Positions 45,289 to 58,236 of a DNA stretch of 64,000 nucleotides are shown here, one piece after another. Below the pieces are notes generated by a model, which worked only from the letters and a program-made list of their open reading frames with translations, did no database searches and was not told the DNA's origin. A program made the position numbers and the translations under genes. Source of the DNA: Agaricus subrufescens (lineage: Eukaryota; Basidiomycota; Agaricomycetes; Agaricales; Agaricaceae); assembly GCA_029945375.1 (NCBI GenBank), contig CM057061.1, positions 2,666,001 to 2,730,000 on the forward strand. The letters run 5' to 3'. Position 1 is the stretch's first letter; the number at the start of each line of letters is the position of its first letter.

Positions 45289-47487
45289 TTAAACACCTCC
45301 AGAATCCCTTGAGTAAAAAAAGGTGTCCATTCTTTGTCCCTCGCAATGATGAAAAGTCAGTTCATGCATTATCTTGAAAAAACATGGATTATTAAAACTT
45401 TTGAGCGTATTAAAACAGGAGACGACACATACCATTTCCCTGCACGTCAGTTGTTTCCCGCTTGTACACCGCTCGCATGTAATTATCTCCTTACACTCTT
45501 CAACCTGAGCCATAGTAGTGGTATAAACGTCCATTCCAAGATATTCCAAGACATCTCTTGTGACTTCGAAGCGCTTCATGTCGAACTCGAGATTTTGGTT
45601 ATGCCATTTCCATGGCCCCCGACATGAATAAAGTTGACGGAGCGCTTGGTAAGGTTGACCTATTTTGAGTAATTGCTCCAGGTCCTCACACAGTTTCTTG
45701 CGACTGTTGCATATAGCATCGAGCATACCACAGAAAGGTTTCGAGAACCAAAGTATAGCAAAGGGCTGGCGCCATAAGTCGTTGGTCCGATAACGGTCTT
45801 GTAGGTCCTGCGGGAAGACAGAAAATACGAGATTGTCTCGCCACTGCATCCATTCTCTGGCAGCATGATCGATGTCATCAATTTCAAACCTTTTTATATC
45901 GGTGTCGGACTTCAATAAAGAAGTGAAAAAAGGTTCCATAATGAGGATATCCTCTGCATGCGGCCTAAACAACATATCGCGCGGCTGTGCTTCATCCCAC
46001 TCTTGAACCGTCCTTTTAAACTGGTGCCAGCGAACGTTTAATCGCTTCTGTTTGCAAGAAGCTATATGGTTTTCTTTCATCCTCAACAACAAGCTTTCGA
46101 TTTCGGGTCGAATGTCTTCCCAGTCTAAAGTTTTGATTACTCAGATAATAGATGGCAAGCTGAGATAATACTCATACCACGGTTTGTAAGTTTTTTCACT
46201 GTACCAAATCCTGGAAGCCTGGTAGGTAGGCTACCGCCATTTATTTCCTTGAGGATAGACTGAGTCCATCCTACAGAATCGTCAGCCCTCGGGATCACAG
46301 GCTGTGTACAATACTGCACCTATCTCTTCCAACTTCTTGAAAATGCTTTCGGTACCGCATTTTTTAGTCCAGATCGGTGGATCCATCAACGAGAGGACTC
46401 ACGCATTTTTCCTCTCAGCCCTTCTCCGATCTTGATCGTCCCATAGACTCCTTGAACGCCCTGCTTCCCATTTTTTAAAATCTGATGATCCCTAAGGAGG
46501 CAGTAATCAGTTTTAGCCAATATCTCGAACCGATCTTTAAATCACCTCCATTCTCTTACGCTTCAATTGTTCTCTCCCTACGTCATCGCCAGATCTTAAG
46601 CTCTTTGCTAGTATGTAATAAGTCGCCCCTGATGAAATAATGAGGCGAGTCAGGTAAACGTGATATAGCACTCACTTGCACGGATTGATAGAAATGATGA
46701 ATCGCTAGGAGAAGGAAGAAATCTAAGGTATTGCGAACGTTATATAAAAACACGTTGAGAAGTAAGAGGGCGTACAGATCAGATTTCAAGCAGGGCTTGC
46801 ACGCACGCAGTCGCATTTGCCAGGATGTATAGTTGCCTGTGCGAGTATTGCACACCTGCCGTGGGGTCTGTTCCATTGCTTTAAGGGTCATGATGATAAA
46901 ATAAGCGTACCATACACTTCGGGTGATACAGAAAACGAGTGTATTGAACGAAAGTCTTGTCTTCAGGACAACGAGGTGGAGGATGTTCGGATTCGTAGAG
47001 CCGAATGTACGACTACGTAACGAAGGGTCAGGGTGCCGTTACGTCGTCTCACTAATAATTAACGAGGTAGACTTGTACTTACTTCTTCCCAAATACAAGT
47101 GAAAGACTTCTCCATAATAATACTATTCAAGCTTTTGCTCGCCCACGACAAATATAGCAAGTCAATAGGATTAAGGTGCCGAAATATTTCAAACAACGTG
47201 TCGAGCGGGATTTCGGTCATAAGTCTGAGGTGTCCACGTCGGCCTCGTACATTTTTGTCCGGTCTTTGAGGTCTAGCAACTTGACCTTGCGTATTCCCGG
47301 CTTCTGTATGTTCAATGTTCTGGCGTTTTTTGCGTGTCTTTTGCGGTTGGTAATGTTGTTCTGCGTTGGAATCTGTACTCGGTACTAAGTTGTCACTGAG
47401 AGTCGACAAGTCATCTGAATTGTCATTCAAAGCAGGTGCGTTGCCGCGATTCTGCTGAAGCCTTTTGGAACGGCGAGGGCTTGTCAT
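45289..47487 (-). CDS. F-box protein C
   Basis: Third full-length member of the F-box family, more diverged than A/B. Start chosen at 47487 (MTSPRRSKRLQQNR), which aligns with the starts of A and B; an in-frame ATG at 47556 would add 23 residues. Exon 1 (47487-47083, 135 codons) has a basic RKKRQ patch and F-box (MTEIPLDTLFEIFRHLNPID). Exon 2 starts S-Y-I-R-L-Y and ends P-K-C-M before a GT donor (46910). Exon 3 keeps TSWQMRLRACKPCLKSDL. The large exon (about 46130-45435) encodes RWHQFKRTVQEWDEAQPRDM, GPWKWHNQNLEFDMKRF and DVLEYLGMDVYTT. The last exon ends FFYSRDSGGV. Middle exons were not all resolved, so frame continuity is likely but not proven. Role: SCF adaptor, target unknown. Confidence 0.72.
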
Positions 47488-47839
47488 TGAGTGGGATGCC
47501 ACGTCAAAGTGGCAGAAGTTGTCACAATGTGTTAGGGTCACGCATGCCAAGGACATAGGTCAGTGAAATCTCCATATATCATATGTGCTAGGTTTATTAG
47601 AAATAAGATAGGATGCGACCTTAGTTATTCGGATTGTTATTGGGCTTCCATTTGGTCATTTTACTACCAGGACCATTTGTGATATTGTTTGATCCTGATA
47701 GCAGTCTGGGCGCGTTTTGGATCATTTCAAAGCAGGAACGGTTTATTATTAGCAAAAAATTGAAATGTTATATCACAAGTATGACTGAGTTTTAGTACGT
47801 CTACAAGGTGCCATATCCGCTGGCGTAAAAGAACTTTTT

Positions 47840-50582
47840 TCAGTCGCTTTCCGCAACTCCTTTGATCCCGAGATCCTGAGCAATGATAACAGCGGCCTTC
47901 TCTCCAATTGCCACAGCAGTGTTGTAGGTATTAGCAGCGACATTACTTGGCATAACGCTCAAATCTAGATAGATGATCGGTCGGAAATTGAAACTAATAA
48001 AACATTCACAGCAAACAACGTACCGGCGACTTTCAGTCCCTCAACACCATAGACATTCAAGCGATCATCTAGGACACCACCCTTTTCACGAGGCTTCATC
48101 GAACAAGTTCCACACTAAACAAGCGACGCATCAGTTGATTGGTGTACCACAGACGAAGAGATAACACATACACTGTGGAAATTTGTTCTAACTGTAAATT
48201 TGAAGAGCATGGGTTACTTTTCAAAGCAACGTAGAATGAAAGAAGACATTACCAGCGTTCCTGAGATAGTCGTCAACGGCCTTGTCATCCGCTTCAGTAT
48301 ATTTAATTCTCGGCGCATCAATTGGGACCGGTTTATCCACAGCCTTCGAGCCTGCTTCACTTCCCTCGGGATATTTGGGATGATCAGTGGGCACCTCTCC
48401 GCGATAGACCGGCATGCGGTGTGCGAGCTCTCGAGAATGTTTATATGCCCAACGCAAAACATGGACATCCGCGTCTCTAAATTCCCTTGGTCAGTTTAGC
48501 TTCCAAGAAAATAATCACCCAATACTTGCTCGTGCAAGTAGCGAAGATCGCAGTCAAGAGGTGCGTATGGATTTCTGTCCGAAGTGATATGCGTATAACC
48601 GGAAGACGTGGGGTAGGCCTAGGGGAACTTAGTGTACGAATGATAAACAACCATAACCTGACCCACCACAGAGAAGAGAATTGTGAAATTCTTGGAGGGT
48701 GCAAGGTGAGGATAGGCTCCAAGGTAGCTGGTGTGTCATATTAACTGAGAGCCGTATCGCCTTGGCAGGCAGAATACTCACCCAACTAAGGGTGCCATCA
48801 TCGAGATCGGTTTATCTGGGGAATTAGCGAAGAAATTATTCCACCTCTCAGTAAATGAGGGCCCGATGCTCTTCAAATCATCCGCGTTGGGTCTGAGGCG
48901 GATTCCCGCATCCATACCACTATCGAAAATGCTTAGTGAGAGTTACAACTTCCAGTGATAGGATAGGGCTCACTTATGGGCCATAAGACCTCGCCCAGTT
49001 TGAGACCATCTTTCCATGTGCGCTGTTTGACTAATGATCAGACGGTGTGGATACAGAAAGATGATATGACTGACGTTTAGTGTCTTCTTCATTTCCTCGC
49101 CAAATATCGTCCAGGGTATCTGCATAATCAGCAGCGGCATACTGTGGTATAACAAGCTGATGATCTAAAGGATGTCTCAGTGAATACTTCCAGACTAGGA
49201 AAGATAAAGTATCAACCCATGAGGTGTTCTCCGACCCCAGGAAGATCTACCAACTGTTGAATGTCATTCTTCCGCAGCACCTCTGTCGAACCGATCCCTG
49301 ATCTATGATATCCATCAGAGATAGTGAAGGTCTAGTTTATTTCAAATCACCTTTCTAAAATAGCAGGCGAACCAAACGCTCCGGCGGAGAGAACGATCAG
49401 TTGCGAAGCCTGTGCTATCGATGGTGATTGCAAGGCCCGAATATGGTCTCCTTCATCATCTATGTACTCCACTCCAATTGCGCGCTTTCCCCTTCATGAA
49501 GGTGAGCGAAGAAGCAGTAGGGTGTTTACAGTGGGACTTACTCGAATATCACACGGACTACCCGTTTTCGAGTTTTGATTTCAAAGTTTTTGTTAGTGTC
49601 AAGCAGAGGATAGACATAACTCGACGCTGTATCAGATCGCTTTCCAGTCTTATCATCGACGAACCTGGTACGTCAGGGTTTAATATAACTGATATGACTT
49701 TGATATGTAAGTGTCAACTTGCCTAGCCCATCGCTAATATAGTTCCATCATAAGGTCATCATTGTTAGTACACGTTCAGGGATCACTCACGCCATAACCA
49801 TTACAAGCGGTCAGAGCATTGAGATCATCGATGAGTCCTCGGTCCGCATCATACGCTTCGGAGACTTCGAGAAACTCGCTGGCTACGTTATGATGAGTCT
49901 TTGCAAAAGATACCTTGAGGGGACCGGATTTCCCGTGAGTATCATTGGTAGTCACGGCTTGATAAGTTTCGGCCTAAGCAGAGTGAGTGTTGTTGTTCTT
50001 TGTTGTTGCGTAGGAACGGACAAACCTTCCTCAAGAGAGGTATCAATTTATTTGATCCCCAGCCTTTGTTGCCATGTACGGTTTCCCAGTCATCATAATC
50101 GGATGCAGCAGCGCGGCAATATACCAGAACTTAAAATCATGACCCATCAAAATGTACGATCATCACGGGTTGAGCAGATCACATACAATTAACAACCGAG
50201 CCACCACCCACACATCGACCGGTAGAGGCCGTGGTTGAGCGATTATTAGCATTGGGGTTTGGCTTGGGGGAGACGTGGCACACTGATTCGTCGCCGCCAG
50301 CGAATGTGGGGAAATAGTTGGCCGGCAGAGCGTGCTTTGGGAGGTCTTTGCTATGTGGGCCAGCTTCAAGAACCTACGAACATAATCAGGATAAGGCAAC
50401 CATAGTTGTGCTACTACTGACTAGTATCTTCAGCGTAGGATCTGCTTGCGCGAGTCGCCCAGCAGTGACACAAGCTGTAGTTCCGCCTATATGACGATCA
50501 ATGAAGGAGTCAGAAGAAAAGTGACGAAAGACGTGCCGCCTGCGAAAATAATATCATAGGTCGGTGTAGTGGCTTCTGACAT
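47840..50582 (-). CDS. alcohol-oxidase-type GMC flavoprotein AOX2 (intact)
   Basis: Paralogue of AOX1 with the same 18-exon plan; every exon was checked and none shows a stop or frame break. Seen: YDIIFAGG then GGTTACVTAGRLAQADPTLK (FAD site), LEAGPHSKD, GRCVGGGSVVN, YCRAAASDYDDW, a short exon R-W-A-R (49733-49723), catalytic histidine in RTNFHS (20-nt exon) and SNVAANTYNTA. The end is GVAESD. Besides the two GC-AG introns shared by the family (about 49722 and 48529-48477), intron 1 also has a GC donor (GGCG|GCACGT) where the other paralogues have GT. It lies just downstream of nothing else in the same orientation; F-box C follows head-to-tail 350 bp beyond its stop. Confidence 0.82.
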
Positions 50583-51872
50583 AGTGGATGTGCTTGGTGG
50601 ATGAAGCAGACCTCTCTTTATAGTCTGGATAGATTTCCCTTCAAAGGTGATACTTCGCCCATGATAGTATATGTTAGGTCAGTCCAGAGTAACTCACAAT
50701 GCCAAAAGATTATCCGAACCAAGCAAGCTTACCAAATACCAGGCTTGAATGTCCGCGCTACCCACCTGGATTTAGTGTATTCATGGACTAAAAAAGTGGA
50801 CCGAGAGAAAGGCTCAATACAAGGAGTAATCTTTCGTTAGTTTGAAACAAAGCTTAAACTGTACGGCAACTGGGCCACCCATTCAGCGAAGCCAAGCGAA
50901 GAGAACAAAAACGCCTCGAAAACTCTCAGGAAAGGCACAGTAGGCGATGGTATCGACGTCGGCGCCACGTGGGCTGTTCTTTATGCAATTGAGAAGCTAG
51001 ATAGCTGTACTCTGGTCCGAATCTGATTATTTGCGTACGTGAAACCTATCGTGGAAAATCTGGGTACGATCTGAAGAGCAACAAGAAGTTAGAGAAACAG
51101 TCAGAGCGGACAAATTTAACTTTCTTACATCGCCAACGTCGGACCAACACCTTCGACATGCCAAGACTTCGACATATGACTAGCCCACTCACTGCACATT
51201 GAAAGAGCAAGTATTCTGTCAGGCCATGATGTGCTAAACATGAGCATTTTTCTGACTTAATTCTGATGAGAGCTGTCACTCGGGTAGGCTGTTTTTTCAG
51301 AGAGTAAGGCAGGAGTGAGATGATATAATACAATTAGTAACATACCACTCTCGGCCTGAACGACATTTGGAGTTAGTTACGTTTGTGTATCATAAACTCC
51401 GTTTTCGCAGTCTTAGCAGTCGTTTTACAGACAATCTTGCGACAAGCCGGGCCAAAAACTGATCAGGTTAGTCCTGATAGGATCTTGGATTGACAAGAAA
51501 TTTGTGGGCGATGATTCTCGACAAAGATCAGTGATGCGCCTTCTAGGTCAACAGATGAGATTGCTATCATCTGCTAACTCCGCGCGCAGCAGCAGCCATC
51601 ATCCAAATATGGTATACCGTATATGATGTAATTAAATCAATGAGATATCTGTTGTGGAATCGGATTTCGACATTCAGGGCATACGAGAAGCAGCTATGAC
51701 TGCGCACCATACACAGTCAAGCTGACACATTTGGAGTGTAACTAACACTCTCACCCATGCGAGGTGGCTATAGCTGTCAGGCCATAAAAATAAGAACGTG
51801 GTACTAAAATCATGACGGAGCATCAAGATGTCAGAAAGAAAGAGGTAATTTCACTAGCACAGAAGAATTTTC
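50583..51872. other. intergenic, upstream of AOX2
   Basis: No gene recognised. The 50850-50930 stretch (GCGAAGCCAAGCGAAGAG) resembles the region about 330 bp upstream of AOX4 (58555-58580), so part of it is duplicated promoter-distal sequence. The region also includes the 3' flank of AOX3. Confidence 0.4.
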
Positions 51873-54293
51873 TCAGTCACTCTCCGTAACTCCTTTGATC
51901 CCAAGGTCCTGAGCAATAAGAACAGCGGCCTTCTCTCCAATTGCGACAGCGGTGCTGCAAGGATTAGCAGAGACATTGCGGGGAATGATGCTCAAATCTA
52001 AAAGTGATGCATTAGGAGTCGCAACTATCAGACCTCCAGTAAATAACAAACCGGCTACTTTCAATCCTTCAACGCCATAGACATTCAAGCGATCATCCAG
52101 AACACCACCCTTTTCACGAGATTTCATCGAACAAGTACCAGACTTTGAACCACAGCAGTTGGTAAATGCGCCACCGACAAAAAAATAATACTTACGCAAT
52201 GGAACTTTGTTCCAACTATAATAATATTCGAGAAAGGTGAGTTACACTTCCAAGTGAGGTATTATAAAATAGGACATTACCACCATCCCTGATATATTCA
52301 TCAACAACCTTGTCATCCGCCTCGGTATATTTGATTCTGGGCGCATCGAATGGAACAGGTTGATTCACAGCTACCGCACTTGCCTCGCTTCCCTCGGAGA
52401 ATTTGGGATGATCAGAAATCACCTCACCGCGATAGGCAGGCAAACGGCGCGCAAGTTCTCGAGAATGTTTATATGCCCAACGCAGAACGTTGAGGTCAGC
52501 TTCTCTAAATTCCATTGGTCAGCTTAGCTTTGAGTCATTGACGTCAAACACTTGCTCGTGCAGGAGACGAGGGTCGTAGTCAAGGGGGGCATATGGATTT
52601 CCACCCGAAGTAACATGCGAATGACCAAGAGACATGGGGTAAGCCTGGAGAGACTTAGTATAAGTGACGAACGAGAGGAGATGGCATACTGCATAGAACA
52701 AGATTTTGAAATTCTTTCGGGATGCAAGGTGAGGATGACCTCCGAGATAGCTAGCATGTCATATCAATTGAGGGTTTCATCGCATTGGTAAGCAAGCAAT
52801 CTCACCCAACTAGCGGTGCCATCAGCATGATTGGCTTATCCGGCGAATTTGCAAAATACTGATTCCACCTCTCAGTGAATGAGGGCCCAATTTCTTTTAA
52901 ATCATCAGCATTAGGCCTGAGGCGAACTCCCGCATCGATGCCGCTATGGGAAATGCTTAATAAAAAGTCAAAATTTCTGGCGGATGAAACGAACTCACTT
53001 GTGAGCCATAAGGCCTAAGGCCCCGTCCAGTTTGACACCATTTGTCAAGATATGCTGTTGACGATCAGAGAATGAATACAAGAGTTGGTTTAACTAACGG
53101 TTTGTGTCTTCTTCGCTCCCTCGCCAAATACCGTTCAGGGTATCTGCATAATCAGCAGCAACATACTGTGGCAAGACAATGTTATGGTCTGAGGGTTGTT
53201 TCAGTACGAGGTTTTACCCCAAATACACTTGAAGAAAATACCCATAAGATTTTCTCCGACCCCTGGAAGATCGACCACTTGGTGAATGGCATTCTTTCGC
53301 AAGACCTCTGTAGAACCAATCCCTGATCTACCATACTCATCAGCCATGGTTGCGTTTAGATGTGTTATAATTACCTTTCTAAAATGGCGGGCGAACTAAA
53401 GGCTCCAGCGGAGAGAACGATTAACTGCGAAGCCTGTGCTATCGATGATGATTGTAGGGCCTGCATATGGTCTCCTTCGTCGTGTATGTATTCCACTCCA
53501 TTTGCGCGTTTTCCTCTTCACAAAGGTAAGCTAAGGAGCAGCAGTTTCGTTATATTGAGACTTACTCAAATATCACTCGGACTACCCGTGTCCGTGTCTT
53601 GTGATGAGTCTTTGCAAAAGATACCTTGAGGGGACCGGATTTCCCGTGAGTGTTATTGGTAGTCGTAGCTTGATAAGTCTCGGCCTAGGAAGAGTGAGCG
53701 TTGTTGCTTATTGTCGTTGCACAGGGACAGACAAACCTTCTTCAATAGAGGTATCAAGCTCTTCGATCCCCAGCCTTTGTTACCATGTTTAGTTTCCCAG
53801 TCATCATAATCGGATGCGGCAGCGCGACAATATGTCAGAACTAACAAAGTTCATCAAGATGCATAATCACCACGGAGCAAGTCACTTCACATACAATTGA
53901 TGACTGATCCACCACCTACGCATCGGCCGGTGAAGGTTACTGTTGAACGATTGTTGACTCTGAGGTTTGGCTTGAGGATGATTGTGGAGAACGTTTCGCC
54001 AGTGGTGGCGAATGTGGGGACACAGAGTGCAGGTTGGACGTGTTTCGGGATGTCTTTAGTGTGTGGGCCAGCTTCAAGAACCTACGAGTATGATCAGGAT
54101 ACGCGGACCACAATGACACAAGGAATGCCGACCAAAATTTTTAGGGTAGGATCTGCCTGGGCAAGTCGGCCAGCAGTTACACAGGCTGTAGTTCCACCTA
54201 TATGACAGTCAATGTGGTAATTCTAATACAGGACGCGTAAGACGTACCGCCTACAAAGATTATATCATAGACTGGTGTAGCAGCATTTGTCAT
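51873..54293 (-). pseudogene. AOX3, alcohol-oxidase-like pseudogene
   Basis: Same gene family and order of exons as AOX1/2. Two lesions are visible. First, about 290 bp spanning the end of exon 5, the 11-nt exon, two introns and most of exon 7 are missing at about 53605-53611. The join is in frame (K-T-H-H|K-T-R-T-R-V-V-R) but removes about 95 residues. Second, exon 11 contains a 7-bp tandem duplication (TAAGGCC twice, 53009-53022) that shifts the frame and leads to a stop in exon 12. The C-terminus also departs from the family (SANPCSTA instead of ANTYNTA) although the catalytic asparagine and histidine (GTKFHC) remain. The start and FAD site (MTNAATPVYDIIFVGG) are intact. Confidence 0.75.
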
Positions 54294-54433
54294 GTTGGAA
54301 CGATGAGCTGTATTATACTGTGAGCGGTGGACCCGTTTATATACTAGAGAACATGGATTACCTTGCGCGCTATGACGCGTTCGCTGTTCGCAAGTCCCAC
54401 TGTCGAAGGTTATAAGGAGACTGCAAACAGCCG

Positions 54434-55200
54434 ATGACAGCAGCCCTGCCGCAGCATGGAGGGACAACGATCTCCCTCCGTCTAGCTCGTGAGTAGGGGT
54501 CCCAGTGCATCTGATTGCGACGAATACTTTGATTTTGACGCGAGCACCGACACAGGGAAAACGTCTAAAGGTACAAACATCAACACCCTTGGCAGATATC
54601 CAGAGACCAAAAGGCGTACCACAACAGCGCTCAAGTCTCAGTAGACATGGCAAGTATGTACTACAGCTGGAAACATCTGAAACTCATGATGACTAAAATC
54701 CCAATGCACCGCACGAGATCTTCCGGCAACTCAACCCTGCCGATTCGCTGAATCTATTTGTCTTAGCCAAGCAAGAATTTACGTCTTCTAGATTCTCATA
54801 TGGAGGAGTATATTTAGCAGGAAGAAGTAGATCTGCTTGTGATCATGATGATCATGAGTGACGGTTTTTAATGATGATGGTGGTGCTAAACGTGAGTCTT
54901 ATGAGCGCCTTTATCATTCAAGCAACCCCCCTTCCTGGCGTGCTGAGGATCTAGCCCTCCTTTAGGTGTATCATTGTTAGTGGTGTTACGGTGTTCAATT
55001 CTCAAGTTCGAGGATGTGACATCGGGCCTGGAGAGTGCACTTCTTGATCAAATAATGCGGTTACGAGCGGGTCCAAGTGTCTCGAGCCGGCCCGGGACCA
55101 GTGCGTGATATTAAATTTCTGCATGCCGTCACTCACCCAAACTCGAACAGTATGCAGGGTAGACGAGAAACATCTCTCAAGGCCTTCGGCCAAAACCACA
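54434..55200 (+). pseudogene. F-box relic F (exons 1-3 decayed)
   Basis: The plus strand still shows the order of F-box gene A/B exons 1-3, now with stops and shifts. Upstream flank CGCAAGTCCCACTGTCGAAGG is shared in outline. Exon 1 has an acidic stretch, then a LMTEIP-like region with multiple stops (54690-54830). Exon 2 traces E-R-L-Y-H-S-S-N-P-P (54903-54935), and exon 3 traces C-D-I-G-P-G-E-C-T-S followed by C-M-P-S-L-T-Q-T (55016-55140). No later exons. It sits head-to-head with AOX3, only about 140 bp apart, the mirror image of the F-box B/AOX1 pair. Confidence 0.65.
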
Positions 55201-55498
55201 GCTCGCTTTCCCCGCTTTAGATTCCCTCTTTCGTCCAGCTCGCCCTACTCTCCTGTACTCCCATGCGGTCATATCCCTTAATCAGTATGGTAACAGACCA
55301 ACCTGGCAAAGATCGTATACGAACGCAATTGGACCAAAAACTGAGAGGAATCTGACGTAAATCGTGATTACCCTTAGCATATCACGCAAGGTGCTCATAG
55401 CTGTCAGACAACAAAAATTGAAATGCGGAGTACCGAGAGTGTGTTAGAGTGTTAAGACGTCAGTAAAGAAGCATTCTTGCGAGCGGAGAAAAATTTTC

Positions 55499-58236
55499 TC
55501 AGTCACTCTCCGCAACTCCTTTGATCCCGAGGTCTTGAGCAATAATAACAGCGGCTTTCTCCCCAATCGCGACAGCGGTGTTGTAAGTATTAGCAGCAAC
55601 ATTGCTTGGCATAATACTCAAGTCTAAAAAATCTGATTCAGAAATTGAAACTAACAGACTTTCCACAGTAAATAACGTACCAGCTACTTTCAACCCTTCG
55701 ACGCCATAGACATTCAAACGTTCGTCTAGAACACCGCCCTTATCTCGGGGCTTCATCGAACAAGTACCACACTTAGAAACACTGCATCAGCAGATTATCT
55801 CAACACAAAGGAGACATAACACCTACGCTGTGGAAATTTGATCTGACTATAATAATAATAATAATATTCAAGAATTGTGAGTTACGCTTCCGAGCTCCAT
55901 ATAAAAAATAGAACAGTACCAGCGTTCCTGATATAGTCGTCAACAGCCTTGTCATCCGCCTCAGTATATTTGATTCTGGGCGCATCAATCGGGACTGGTT
56001 TATCAACAGCTTTCGTGGCTGCTTCGCTTCCCTCAGGGTATCGGGGTTGATCAGAAACTACTTCGCCACGATACGCGGGCAGACGGCGTGCAAGTTCTCG
56101 AGAGTGTTTATATGCCCAACGCAAAACGCTAACGTCAGCTTCTCTAAATTCTACCAGTCAGCCAAACTTCCAATCATTGGAGTCAAATACTTGCTCGTGT
56201 AGCCAGCGGAAGTCGGAATCAAGGGGTGCATATGGATTATCGCCCGAAGTGATGTGTGAATAGCCGAAAGACGTAGGGTAAGCCTGGAATGACTTAGTGT
56301 AAATCAATAGCGAGGACAACGTGACCCACCACATTGAAAAGGATTGTAAAACCCTTTCGGGGTGCAAGATGAGGATGGCCTCCGAGATAGCTAGTGTGTC
56401 ATATTTCTGAGAGATTTATCGCATCAATGGACAGCATACTCACCCGACGAGGTGTTCCATAACTGAGATCGGCTTATCTGAAGAATTGACAAAGAATTGG
56501 TTCCATCTCTCAGTGAACGAAGGTCCAATCTCCTTCAAATCATCAGCACTGGGCCTGAGACGGATGCCCGCATCCATCCCGCTATCGGAACACTTGGTGA
56601 TATGTTACAACTTCCAGTAAAAGGACAAGACCCACTTATGCGCCATAAGGCCCCTTCCTGTTTGGGACCATTTCTCAAGGTACGCTGGCAATCGTCAGCG
56701 AGCGCATGTATAGAAGATGTTGTGACTGACGTTTAGCTATTTCTTCACTTCCTCGCCAAATGTCATCCAAGGTATCTGCATAATCAGCAGCGGCATACTG
56801 TGGCATAACAAGTGGATGATCTGAAGGCCGTCAGCGTAATTTCTTGTTCCGAGCAAACGCAACACCAACCCATGAGGTTTTCTCCAACCCCTGGGAGATC
56901 AACCAACTGTTGAATACCATTTTTTTCCAGAATCGTTGTTGAACCGATCCCTGACCTGACCTATCTATCAGTGGTGGTTGCGCTCGAGTTTATTTTTAAT
57001 CACCTTTCTAAAATAGCCGATGAGCCAAACGCTCCTGCACCAAGAACAATCAATCGCGAAGCCTTTACTACTGATGGTGATTTTAGTGCCCCAATACGGT
57101 CTTCTTCATCATCTATGTATTCCACTCCGACTGCACGCATTCCTCTTCACAAGAGTCAGCGAAAGAATACCTGTTTTTGTTGTGTGTCTTACTCAAATAT
57201 CACACGGACAACACGTTTCCGAACTTTTACTTCCAAATTTTTGTTAGTGTCAAGGAGAGGATACACGTAGCTTGACGCTGTATCAGATCGCTTTCCGGTC
57301 TCTCCATCAATAAACCTGATACGTCCCGGTTCAGGAATGATATGATTGTAACAGATGACAAACTTGCCTCGCCCATCTCTGATACGGTTATATCATGAAG
57401 TTATTAATGTAAAGACACACTTAAAGATCACTCACACCATAGCCATTGCATGCGTATAAGGCATTGACATCATCAATTGGTCCTCGTTCCTTATCGTACG
57501 CCTCGGAAACGTCAAGGAATTCACTCGCTACATTATGGTGAGACTGAGCAAAAGATATTTTGAGCGGACCAGTTTTCCCATGGGTATCGTTGGTAGTCAC
57601 GGCCTGATAAGTTTCAGCCTGGAGAGTGTGAGGGCTGTTGCTTTTTGCTGCTGTATAGAGACGGACGGACCTTCCTCAATAAAGGTATCAAGTTTTTTGA
57701 TCCCCAACCTTTATTACCATGAACGTTTTCCCAATCATCATAGTCAGATGCAGCAGCACGGGCATAAACCAGAACTAAAAAACAAGGTTCATTATGGTGC
57801 ATGATCACCACAAAACAAGCAATCTACCCACAATTGACAGCTGAGCCACCACCCAGACATCGACCAGTGGAGGTCACAGTTGACCGATTGTTACACTTAG
57901 GGTTTTCTTTGGGGACGATTGTAGAAAATGCTGCATCACCGCCGGCGAACGTGGGGAAATAGCGAGCGGGCTGAACGTGCTTTGGTACATCTTTGCTGTG
58001 TGGACCAACCTCAAGGATCTACCTTATGATCAGAATATATTGGTTACAGTTAGATGACCGTAGAACGAACCAGTATCTTCAGCTTTGGATCTGCCTGGGC
58101 GAGTCGCCCAGCCGTGACACATGCTGTGGCTCCGCCTGTATTTGGTCAGTCAATGAACGAGTAAGACCGAAAGATCTCAAATAGAAGTACCACCGGCAAA
58201 GATAATATCATAAATGCGTGTAGTAGAGTCAGCCAT
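55499..58236 (-). CDS. alcohol-oxidase-type GMC flavoprotein AOX4 (intact)
   Basis: Paralogue of AOX1/2 with all exons open. Seen: YDIIFAGG and GGATACVTAGRLAQADPKLK, EVGPHSKDVPKHVQP (family has EAGPH), GRCLGGGSAVN, YARAAASDYDDW, 11-nt exon R-W-A-R with GC donor after it, catalytic histidine in RSNFHS, and SNVAANTYNTAVAIGEKAAV. The end is GVAESD. At intron 8/exon 9 the acceptor region carries a tandem GTCAGGTCAG (56951-56960 on plus); using the second AG keeps the frame (R-S-G-I-G-S). Exon 16 is preceded by an intronic (TAA)n tract. Start at 58236 (MADSTTRIYDIIF). Confidence 0.82.

Noticed and set aside
50583..51872. Hidden gene upstream of AOX2 (several 80-100 codon frames)
   Set aside because: None has domain-like sequence or plausible splice partners.
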